Source: JBBQKF01 sp038326615
Lineage (GTDB): Bacteria; Bacillota; Clostridia; Saccharofermentanales; UBA5734
Direction: 5' to 3'
Assembly: GCA_038326615.1 (NCBI GenBank)
Contig: JBBQKF010000018.1
Span: forward strand, 1 to 39,736
Length of the DNA: 39,736 bases
Shown: positions 1 through 7,615 of the stretch, in pieces
Position numbering within the stretch: the stretch's first letter is position 1
How the letters are laid out: every line of letters begins with the position of its first letter
Made by a program: the position numbers and the translations under genes
Notes under the pieces: generated by a model
Told to the model about the DNA's origin: nothing
Seen by the model: the letters and a program-made list of their open reading frames with translations, nothing else
Databases searched by the model: none

Positions 1-331
1 TCTTCTTTTTCTTTTGCAATTTACAATTCCATTTATATTATGGATTCTGTTTATTTTGTGACTATATAAATTCATTATACAACTATATCTTTTTTGTGTC
101 TTCATTTTGTTAAAAATTAAGTAGGAAAGTGAAAAAATGACTATTCTATTTCTCAAATGAAAAAGGGGTTCACCTTCCGATTAAAAAAGACCCACTATTT
201 TTTTAAATATTCGACTAACAAGGAACAGCCGAAAATTATACAAAAAGATACAATAATAGAATGTACAATGGTAGTGCTTTAAATGGTTCAAAGAGCCTGG
301 GCCCTATGTTTGTGATAAAGAATCTTAGAAA
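1..331. other. intergenic, no gene seen
   Basis: AT-rich DNA with no open frame that has a ribosome site and no RNA gene that I recognise. It is the edge of the window, so it may contain the tail of a transcription unit lying outside. Confidence 0.5.
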
Positions 332-366
332 AAGCCTGACATTAGATTACTCCAATGCCAGGCTTT
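326..366 (-). terminator. hairpin terminator-like structure
   Basis: AAGCCTGACATT (332-343) and AATGCCAGGCTT (354-365) form a 12-bp stem with one mismatch and a 10-nt loop. On the minus strand the stem is followed by a T run, as in an intrinsic terminator. It lies about 470 bp beyond the uracil permease stop, so it could end that transcript or one starting between the two. Confidence 0.5.
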
Positions 367-417
367 CATTTCTACTTTGTGTTTTTAAAACGATTTTTAC
401 TTAATTTTTTGATTTAA

Positions 418-622
418 TATTTCTTTGGATTTTATTTGATTTTATTTGGTTTTTCTTTGGGTCTTTGATAATCTTTTCTTTGCTTTTTTGCTTAATTTTT
501 TACTTTGCTTTTACTTTGTTATTTTCTTTGGGTCTTATTTGATTTTATTTGGTTTTTCTTTAAGTTTTTGCTTAATTTTTTACTTTGCTTTTACTTTGCT
601 ATTCTATTTGTTTTTCTTTAAT
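418..622. repeat. degenerate T-rich duplication
   Basis: This stretch is nearly free of C and G on the plus strand. It contains two imperfect copies of a block of roughly 80-105 bp. Each copy starts with TTATTTGATTTTATTTGG and contains TTGCTTAATTTTTTACTTTG further on, at about 430-520 and 535-605. It can be read as an open frame of Phe/Leu only because of the T bias; there is no ribosome site, so I treat it as non-coding. Confidence 0.6.
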
Positions 623-645
623 CTTAATTTTATTTCAAGACTATA

Positions 646-785
646 GCGTTTACTCAGTATAACCTGATATTCTTGATTATAGAAAGCAAGAAGGCACTGT
701 AACTCCCAAAATGATATTTTAGAAATAGTGATTTCTAAAATATTTCAATAGAGTAATGGATTTATAATACTTACTGAGTAAATGC
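646..785. repeat. 140-bp inverted-repeat unit, MITE-like
   Basis: GCGTTTACTCAGTA (646-659) is repeated in inverted orientation at 772-785 with one mismatch. Between them lies a perfect 13-bp hairpin, ATATTTTAGAAAT / ATTTCTAAAATAT (714-726 / 731-743). This nested arrangement fits a miniature inverted-repeat element, or a structured 3' end for the uracil permease mRNA ending at 838. No clear target-site duplication is seen. Confidence 0.4.
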
Positions 786-837
786 AATAATCATTTTTTG
801 TTTTTATATGAGTTTTATTATCAAATATTTTTGCAAA

Positions 838-2301
838 TTATTCTGCAATTGCCTCAACAGGTGTTTCTGGTTTTTTACCTATTGAAAGGAGTAAGTTTAG
901 TACGATACCAAAGATTGCAGCTCCTGCAATACATGGAATTTGAAGGCCAAAGAACGGAATATTTCCACCGAATGCAAAACGTCCGCCGACGCCTATAATC
1001 ATAATTGTTGATATAACTGCAATATTCTTAGAGTCAAACATATCAACTTTCTTATCAATCATAATTGCGATACCCTGCGCTGCGATTGCTCCGAAAAGGT
1101 AGACTTCAAGTCCACCGATGACTGGTAGTGGTATTGCATAAATCCCTTGAATTAATGGTGTGAAGAAAGAAATAACCATTGCGATTATGGCTGCAACAAT
1201 AAGAACTGCTGTAGAGAAAACCTTAGTTATAGCCATTGTGCTGATATTTTCGCCATAGTTCGTTCCTGCAGGTCCGCCGACAAAACCAGAGATCATATCA
1301 CAAATACCGTCTCCGATAAGGTTTCTATCAAGGTACTGAACGAGATTGTACTTTTTAGGTGATTGTTTCTTCTGTGCAAGATTGTTTACATATATATCAA
1401 GCTGATAAATATGAGCTGTTGATTCAGGAATTGTAGCGATAGCAATTGGCATGATAGCAATCAAAGCTTCTAAAGAATATTTAGGAAGAGTGAATGCTGG
1501 AACTGCAAATGGTCCTATTGACCATAGTGATGATGCAATTGCCTCTTTAGGTATTGATCGAAAAAGATTCATATCTGCCCCACCAATTGCATAAAGGATG
1601 GCAGCTGTCGCACAACCGGCCGCTGCACCTAATAATAATGGCAATTGACCAAGAAACCCTCTCAGGTAGCGGGAGAAAAATATTGTTGAAAGAAGTGTTA
1701 CAAGAGAAACAACCCAGACCCAACTAGTTGTTCCGATTCCCTTTGATGTCTCAGTTACTAATGCCGGAGCCGCATCCCCTATAGCATTTGCTGCAAGGGT
1801 AAGTCCGATAATCATAGCAATTGAGCCTGTGATGGACGGAGGAAGAATTTTCTCAACTGCACCTCTTCCGGAAAATCTAACGAGGAGCCCGGCAGCAATT
1901 GATACGAAACCTGACATGATTATTCCAAATTGTGCATAAGAAATTGCTTCTGCAGGCATAACCGAGGTTGTATGATTGAGCCAGCTTTGAAGTTGTGTCA
2001 GTGATTCTCCACTAAGTTTTTCGGTTATTGCTTTACTTGTCATTAAGCTGATAACCGCTGTCAGATAAGAAAAGCTTGATCCGTAATAAAGCGGGATCTT
2101 TCTACCTGTTATGAATATAAAACAGAGTGTTGCAATTCCGCTTGCAAAAAGTGTTGTAGAGACCTGAAAACCAGTAATAAGGGCAACTGCTACTGTTGCA
2201 GGGAACATAACAACAACTTGTTGTAATGCATAAATTAATAGTTTCCAGAATGTTGGACGCTCGTCGGGCAAGTATCCCGTTACGTTCTTGGCTAAAGACA
2301 T
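838..2301 (-). CDS. uraA: uracil permease, NCS2 family
   Basis: This is an integral membrane nucleobase:cation symporter of the NCS2 (UraA/PyrP) family that imports uracil for salvage. The protein of 487 residues is hydrophobic throughout, with about 14 predicted membrane segments. It carries the family motifs IPESTAH (the acidic residue that contacts the base in UraA) and GTNYGENISTMAITKVFS, which matches the uracil branch better than the xanthine branch. The start is the ATG at 2301: AGGAGG lies just upstream, and a longer reading would run through the leader terminator. The gene stands alone and is preceded by an attenuator, which supports control by pyrimidine supply. Xanthine or another base cannot be excluded as substrate. 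Confidence 0.9.
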   Translation of the reverse strand: MSLAKNVTGYLPDERPTFWKLLIYALQQVVVMFPATVAVALITGFQVSTTLFASGIATLCFIFITGRKIPLYYGSSFSYLTAVISLMTSKAITEKLSGESLTQLQSWLNHTTSVMPAEAISYAQFGIIMSGFVSIAAGLLVRFSGRGAVEKILPPSITGSIAMIIGLTLAANAIGDAAPALVTETSKGIGTTSWVWVVSLVTLLSTIFFSRYLRGFLGQLPLLLGAAAGCATAAILYAIGGADMNLFRSIPKEAIASSLWSIGPFAVPAFTLPKYSLEALIAIMPIAIATIPESTAHIYQLDIYVNNLAQKKQSPKKYNLVQYLDRNLIGDGICDMISGFVGGPAGTNYGENISTMAITKVFSTAVLIVAAIIAMVISFFTPLIQGIYAIPLPVIGGLEVYLFGAIAAQGIAIMIDKKVDMFDSKNIAVISTIMIIGVGGRFAFGGNIPFFGLQIPCIAGAAIFGIVLNLLLSIGKKPETPVEAIAE

Positions 2302-2382
2302 AATGAATCCTCCTGTGTTTTTTATTTGCAAAGCACAACGTTTTTGTTGAGCAAATACACACCACGAATTTGATAAAATGGC

Positions 2383-2480
2383 AAAAAAAAATCTTGCTTT
2401 CGGCAAGATTACATATGAGTACAGCAAAATTTATTCACCTGTAAACACTATAGATAATCTTACCAGTATCTCAGTACCGA
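2383..2480 (-). promoter_or_regulatory. PyrR-type leader attenuator of uraA
   Basis: Three mutually exclusive RNA structures can be drawn on the minus strand. A terminator pairs AATCTTGC with GCAAGATT (2390-2410) and is followed by a run of about nine U. An antiterminator pairs GGUAAGAUUA (2464-2455) with UAAUCUUGCC (2411-2402), which is ten pairs with one G-U. An anti-antiterminator, UCGGUA-CUGAGA-UACUGG (2480-2463), shares its last two G with the antiterminator. Its hexaloop CUGAGA fits the CNGNGA loop of PyrR-binding RNAs, although the flanking stem is not the usual sequence. Termination when UMP-bound PyrR holds the first hairpin is the inferred mechanism. Confidence 0.6.
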
Positions 2481-2849
2481 GTTTAAAGATCAACATTTCA
2501 TTTCCATTTAACTAGGCATATTTTGACATAATTTTGCGATTTTGTAAATACATTTTATCTAATTTTACGTTCGTCAAATAGCCGAATTTACAATTAAAAT
2601 AATAGACATTTTGTCTTTTAACTACAATTTTCTCTTTTCAATATATGTGCTTGATTAATAATACTTAATTTTTATAAACACCTATTTTAAAAATTACTGA
2701 TTTAGTGATTTTTAATCAAATTGATATGCGTCATATGATCAATTTCAAATTATCATTTTCACCGTGATTTATTCCTCACAAAATGCAATGGATAAATCAT
2801 CATCCTTTTATAAAAATTTCATTACCACCGCAGCGAGCAATTTCTTCAG
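2481..2849. other. intergenic region upstream of uraA
   Basis: No gene is seen. The uraA promoter must lie in its left part on the minus strand. A possible -35 TTTACA (read on minus near 2550) has only a weak -10 at the right distance, so I do not mark it. The rest is AT-rich DNA up to the end of the mannosidase gene. Confidence 0.5.
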
Positions 2850-2869
2850 AATCTGAATTTATTCAGATT
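2850..2869 (-). terminator. possible operon-end hairpin
   Basis: AATCTGAAT-TT-ATTCAGATT is a perfect 9-bp inverted repeat 15 bp after the stop of the last gene of the large operon. It has no U tract on the minus strand, so it may be an mRNA 3'-end stabiliser rather than a true intrinsic terminator. Confidence 0.35.
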
Positions 2870-2883
2870 TATCCATCCATGAA

Positions 2884-5664
2884 CTATTTTTGCAAATAAA
2901 ATGTCTCAATTTTCTTTGCTCCCAACGTCAACCTAATCTTTCCATCCTCTTCTTTTATCACTATGACGCCAATGTCTTCATTCATAGTGCATTCAGAAAT
3001 ACTGCCTTTAAAATCGATTGTTGCAGTCTGTGGTAATTCACTCATGTTAACTATTCTGAGGATAAACCCTCTATTGTCATGCGATTTTTTTAATGCTGTT
3101 ACAGTGATTCCTGTCCCTTTAACTTCGACAATCGGATTATTATCTGGTATTGATAAATCGGGATGCAAGTCAGGCAGATAATAAAACTCATTGAGAGTGC
3201 TCCCTTGCATGGCAAACCGACCACCAGCGAATTTCTTCGAGTCACAAGATGAAAAAATCGCTTTGGGTGGAACTCTGAAAGCCAGTGATTCATTAGCAAG
3301 CGTTGCCTTATCTCCCCTAAATGACATTATCCCGAATTCACCTTTGATGAGCCGTAGACATTGATTGCCAGGTACATCCCACTGCGCTCCACCACCTGAC
3401 TTATTGTCGCTTCCCATCATGATAAACTTATTGCCGCGAACCAATGTGAATGCAATAACACTACCGGAAGGGGTAGCTATTTTGTCAGTAGAGGCTAAAT
3501 GCTCGTACTCGTGGTTTCCACATGTCAGGACAGCTACTCCATAATTCTCATTCTCTATACCTGCAAATGAAGTATTAGGATGAACATTGCTATTCGTCAG
3601 CGGGTATTCCTTCCCGATGCCATGTTCCAAGATATCAAATGGAATATCACCAAAACTGATAGAAGACTTAATGCCAGTATCTACCAGAAGTCGCATCCGG
3701 TGGTCTTCCGAGTTATTATTGAAAGATACTGCCGTCTTAAGGATTTTGCTCTGGCGGTCCAGCGTAAGTGTCAGAACGACGGGACATAAAGTTGTCGTAG
3801 CTAATCGCGAATTGCTGACAAAATCGAATGCTGTAGGAATTTCCATCATATATTCTATGATGATAGATTTGCGCAACCCTAAGATCTCATTGGTATATAT
3901 CTTTGTTGGGAAGTTAATAGAGTAAATGGGAATATCGTTGTTTGTCTTAAATACATAGGAATCCCCGCAGTCCGCCTGCTCTTCGATGACGATAGCATTT
4001 TCAACTTCTCTATCGTCTTCCAGAAATTCAAGCGTAACCCTGCCTTTTTGATCTGCCGAAACACGAATATATTCATTGCTGATAGACACAGGAAAATTAT
4101 ATGTCTCTATATTGGCAATACCTGTCTGCAGCTGATTTTCCATAAACCGACCAATTTTTACTACTTTTAGTCCTTTTATAGAAAATCCATTCGTACCACA
4201 ATCATAAAAAATAATCCTAAATGCTTTTACATCCAGAACACCAGGCAGGTTCAGCGCAGTGAAAACATCATGTTTACGCTCTTCAATGCCGATGACTGCA
4301 AAATTAATAGAATTCTCCCTGTCATCTTTGATAGCAAACGCTTCCACGTTTTCGGAGGAGAGAAAGACCACTTCGACTTCAAGAATGCCAGCATGTTCCT
4401 GAGATATTGTATTAATTAGGCAAATTATGTTATCATCTGGGTTTTTTGTATTGATTCTTGTATGCGCGGTAATATCCACTGATTTTTTTACTTCAAGATA
4501 CTTTGCAGCTTCCTGCAGTTTTGCAAAATTATCTTCCATGTGATCATGAACTTCATCCCGCGAACACCCACATATGGAATCGTGTGGGTGGTTTTTCAAT
4601 AGCTGTTTCCACAGATATTGAAGATAGTCGTTATCATATGAATTCACCGCACCTGCTAACTCGTATATGGATGACATAGGCTCGAGCACTGATTCAAGCT
4701 CGGTCTGCGAGCGGCAGTTCTGTTGCTTTAGGTAGACCCTTGATGACAAGGTGCCCTTAAGGATTTCCCAGTCATTTCCGTCACGAAGCTCACCGGCGTA
4801 TGTCCTGAGCTTGATATTCTCGCTCTCAATAAATGCTTTAATATCATCGATATATTTGTTCATGCTGCACTGTAGTATCTCTGATCCATTCTCCATATTA
4901 TCATTGATAGCGGAAATGACCGGAATCAGGTCAGATTGCGCCTCCAGATGGTCTACTCCATTCATCAGTAAGAGATATGGGGTCACCGCAAATCCATCAA
5001 ATGAATTCGATATAGAATCCATCAAGGCAACCGCGGCCTCTGTGTCTTGATAAATCCGTTGAGCATTGTTATACCAGTATTTCATATGCACAGCGAGCAG
5101 CTTCGAACCATCCGCCCCTTCCCAGATAAACTCGGTAGGTGCCTTCTCCCTAATGGGGTTGTCGCTACTGTCTTTTAGATATTCGCCGTTTTCGTCGAAA
5201 AGGAATTTCCCATAACCCCTTCCAAAAATAAAATTATCTACTCCAAACTGGTTCAGTATCTGTGGTAATTGTGAAATGTTTCCAAATTGGTCTGGCGCAT
5301 AACCAATTCTCGTGCACTTTCCGAATTCTTCAGCAATCCTTGTTCCGATCAGCATGTTCCGGACGGTTGACTCGCCACTTGTCAGATAGAAGTCATTCTG
5401 TAAATACCAAGGACCGACCAGAATATTCCCCTGCGTAATATATTTAACAAGGAGGTCTCTTCGCCATGGACGAATCTCAAGATAGTCTTCAAGAACGATT
5501 GTCTGGGCATCCAGATGAAAAATGTATGCTGGATATTCTGCGATGATATCGAAAAGTCGGTCCATCAATTCTACAAGCCTTACTCTGAATTGTTCAAACG
5601 GCATATACCATTCTCTATCCCAGTGTGTGTGTGATATTACACAAAAATACTTTTTATCGTTCAT
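2884..5664 (-). CDS. GH38 alpha-mannosidase
   Basis: This is a retaining, metal-dependent alpha-mannosidase of glycoside hydrolase family 38. The 926-residue protein opens with HTHWDREW (12-19), whose H14 and D16 match the metal ligands of the family. GYAPDQFG (121-128) supplies the catalytic nucleophile D125. NHPHDSICGCS in the middle matches the third metal-binding region. Length and the C-terminal beta-sandwich part are normal for bacterial GH38. There is no signal peptide, so it acts in the cytoplasm on imported oligosaccharides. I chose the ATG at 5664, six bases after GGAG; an upstream TTG and an ATG overlap that ribosome site. It is the last gene of the operon, 40 bp after a sugar permease. 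Linkage preference cannot be read from sequence. Confidence 0.93.
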   Translation of the reverse strand: MNDKKYFCVISHTHWDREWYMPFEQFRVRLVELMDRLFDIIAEYPAYIFHLDAQTIVLEDYLEIRPWRRDLLVKYITQGNILVGPWYLQNDFYLTSGESTVRNMLIGTRIAEEFGKCTRIGYAPDQFGNISQLPQILNQFGVDNFIFGRGYGKFLFDENGEYLKDSSDNPIREKAPTEFIWEGADGSKLLAVHMKYWYNNAQRIYQDTEAAVALMDSISNSFDGFAVTPYLLLMNGVDHLEAQSDLIPVISAINDNMENGSEILQCSMNKYIDDIKAFIESENIKLRTYAGELRDGNDWEILKGTLSSRVYLKQQNCRSQTELESVLEPMSSIYELAGAVNSYDNDYLQYLWKQLLKNHPHDSICGCSRDEVHDHMEDNFAKLQEAAKYLEVKKSVDITAHTRINTKNPDDNIICLINTISQEHAGILEVEVVFLSSENVEAFAIKDDRENSINFAVIGIEERKHDVFTALNLPGVLDVKAFRIIFYDCGTNGFSIKGLKVVKIGRFMENQLQTGIANIETYNFPVSISNEYIRVSADQKGRVTLEFLEDDREVENAIVIEEQADCGDSYVFKTNNDIPIYSINFPTKIYTNEILGLRKSIIIEYMMEIPTAFDFVSNSRLATTTLCPVVLTLTLDRQSKILKTAVSFNNNSEDHRMRLLVDTGIKSSISFGDIPFDILEHGIGKEYPLTNSNVHPNTSFAGIENENYGVAVLTCGNHEYEHLASTDKIATPSGSVIAFTLVRGNKFIMMGSDNKSGGGAQWDVPGNQCLRLIKGEFGIMSFRGDKATLANESLAFRVPPKAIFSSCDSKKFAGGRFAMQGSTLNEFYYLPDLHPDLSIPDNNPIVEVKGTGITVTALKKSHDNRGFILRIVNMSELPQTATIDFKGSISECTMNEDIGVIVIKEEDGKIRLTLGAKKIETFYLQK

Positions 5665-5704
5665 AATCATCTCCAATTTTTATTAATTCTATATGTCAAT
5701 ACTG

Positions 5705-6712
5705 CTACTCAACTAATCCAGTTCTTTGAATGCTTTCTACAAAAAATCTTTGAAATATCAGATAAATAATCAGAACAGGTGAAACCACGAGCAGTGCCCC
5801 GGCCTGCATGTCCAAAATCAATCTTGTTAAATCAACATATACAGTTCCAGATAATACATCCATATTATAAATTATATCCTTTAATAAAACCAATGACGAA
5901 GATAAGGTGTTTTTGCCTTCGAGAAACAAACTCGTTAATTGGTATTCATTCCAATTCCATACAAAAGAAAATAAAAAGCAAGTAGTAATTGCGGGAATTG
6001 CCGAAGGTGCCATAATTCGCACAAATGTTTTGAGATAACCGCATCCGTCAATGTAAGAAGCCTCTTCTAATTCTTTTGGCAATCCTTTAAAAAATTGTCT
6101 GAAAATATAGATATACAATCCACTCCGAACCCCTGTGCCGAGCAAAGCGGGAATAATCATTGTGGTATAACTTCCAATCAGAGATGGGTGTGCTATATTA
6201 ACTCCTGGTATAAAGTTAAGCAATTGAATTATAAAAAAGAAGTCCGCATACTTAAAATTCAAATATGAAGGGAGTGAATAAAACTGTTGCGGAACAATGA
6301 TCATGATAAAAACAAGCCCAATCAACACATTCTGGAATTTGAACTTGAATCTTGCCAATCCATATCCAGCAAGTCCACAGCTGGCAACCGATAATATCGC
6401 ATTAACAGTGGATAAGAAAAGTGTGTTTCCAAACGCAGTGGGGTAATCCATAGCTTTCCAAACTCTGGTAATATTATCCATGGTAAAAGTTTTAGGAACC
6501 CATTTAACTGAAACATCATACATATCTTCTAATCCACGAAAAGACATAGATACCATATATATCAGTGGATAAATCAGAATATATCCCAATGCAATGAGTA
6601 AAGCTCCTCGAAATATTTTCCATGCATTTTTGACTATATAGTTTTTTACAACTTTCATATTTGTTTCATTCTCGATGTTCTTTCTGATTGGAATCAATTT
6701 CTTAATTTTCAT
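5705..6712 (-). CDS. sugar ABC permease, MalG-like (pair 2)
   Basis: Inner-membrane subunit of a CUT1-family carbohydrate ABC importer. The 335-residue protein has about six membrane segments and the EAA loop EASYIDGCGYLKTFVRIMAP, which docks the ATPase. It has an extended N-terminal cytoplasmic tail of about 30 residues. ATG at 6712 lies eight bases after AAGGAG; a GTG three codons upstream overlaps that site. It follows the other permease of the pair after 12 bp and would form a heterodimer with it. No ATPase gene is present in the window, so a shared MsmK-type ATPase is inferred. Confidence 0.92.
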   Translation of the reverse strand: MKIKKLIPIRKNIENETNMKVVKNYIVKNAWKIFRGALLIALGYILIYPLIYMVSMSFRGLEDMYDVSVKWVPKTFTMDNITRVWKAMDYPTAFGNTLFLSTVNAILSVASCGLAGYGLARFKFKFQNVLIGLVFIMIIVPQQFYSLPSYLNFKYADFFFIIQLLNFIPGVNIAHPSLIGSYTTMIIPALLGTGVRSGLYIYIFRQFFKGLPKELEEASYIDGCGYLKTFVRIMAPSAIPAITTCFLFSFVWNWNEYQLTSLFLEGKNTLSSSLVLLKDIIYNMDVLSGTVYVDLTRLILDMQAGALLVVSPVLIIYLIFQRFFVESIQRTGLVE

Positions 6713-6724
6713 TATTTTCACTCC

Positions 6725-7615
6725 TTAATCCACATAATAGAATGTTTTTTTATTCATAAACCAAAATACAAATCCAATAATTGCGAAGATGACACCGTAA
6801 TAAATCCATGAAAGTGTCGCACTGTAAGAGAAATCTAAATTCCTTGTAAGTCCGTAAATTCTTTGAATCATCGGATTAGAATAATCGGTGAAACTGTCTA
6901 CAATAGAATAGATGATATTAATTTGAATAATCGGCGAAATCATGGGCAATGTAATTTTCCAGAAAAACTCCCATGCTGTTGCACCTTCGATTGATGCAGC
7001 CTCCTTGACCTGTGTAGGAATGGCTTGTAACCCTGCCATAAATATTAATATCTGAATACCGCAATCCCATGCGACTTCAAAAAGACTGTTCAAAATGACC
7101 ATTAGCTTACTGATTGTCTGAGGATCTATTTTTGCAGTATAAAGTATGTTTTGCAAAACAGTGATTTGGAATTGTGAATTCACTGCCTGCCCTTGTAATG
7201 CGGTCTGAGCAAAAATATCTCCTTTGATAATACTGATTACTACCCCGGAAGCTATAATCACAGGAAGAAAGAAAACCGCACGTGCAATAAGTCTTCCGCG
7301 AAATTTCTGGTTTAGAATGCTTGCAATAAAAAGGCTGAAAATTAATACTAAAATAACGTTTATAAACATATTTCCTATATTCGATGTTAGCACTCTGATG
7401 AATTCCACATCAGAAAAAAGAGCTTCCTTATAATATCTCAAGCCTTGAAATTCATAGTGGATACCATCGCCGGGGACTATTTTGTTAAGGGTAAATACAA
7501 ATGATTGGATAAACGGAATCAAAAAATAATTAAACGCGCCAATTAACCATGGAAGAGTGAATAAAAAACCAGCATACGCCTTTCTCTTTTCAAAGGTTGA
7601 TTTTCTGTGTTTCAT
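6725..7615 (-). CDS. sugar ABC permease, MalF/LplB-like (pair 2)
   Basis: CUT1-family permease of 296 residues with about six membrane segments and the EAA loop EAASIEGATAWEFFWKITLP. The start ATG overlaps the TAA of the preceding gene (TAATG), so the two are translationally coupled; GGGGGG serves as ribosome site. It is the first of the second permease pair in the operon. Its direct coupling to the DUF5696-like gene, not to a binding protein, suggests that the DUF5696-like protein works with this pair. Confidence 0.92.
   Translation of the reverse strand: MKHRKSTFEKRKAYAGFLFTLPWLIGAFNYFLIPFIQSFVFTLNKIVPGDGIHYEFQGLRYYKEALFSDVEFIRVLTSNIGNMFINVILVLIFSLFIASILNQKFRGRLIARAVFFLPVIIASGVVISIIKGDIFAQTALQGQAVNSQFQITVLQNILYTAKIDPQTISKLMVILNSLFEVAWDCGIQILIFMAGLQAIPTQVKEAASIEGATAWEFFWKITLPMISPIIQINIIYSIVDSFTDYSNPMIQRIYGLTRNLDFSYSATLSWIYYGVIFAIIGFVFWFMNKKTFYYVD

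Noticed and set aside
446..646. Open frame of Phe/Leu in the T-rich region
   Set aside because: It follows from the T bias and local duplication, has no ribosome site and no recognisable motif.
2463..2480. TPP riboswitch suggested by CUGAGA
   Set aside because: The other conserved TPP elements are absent; the hexamer is explained as the loop of a small hairpin.
3580..5050. Several open frames antisense to the GH38 gene
   Set aside because: They lie inside a clear gene, lack ribosome sites and show no family features.
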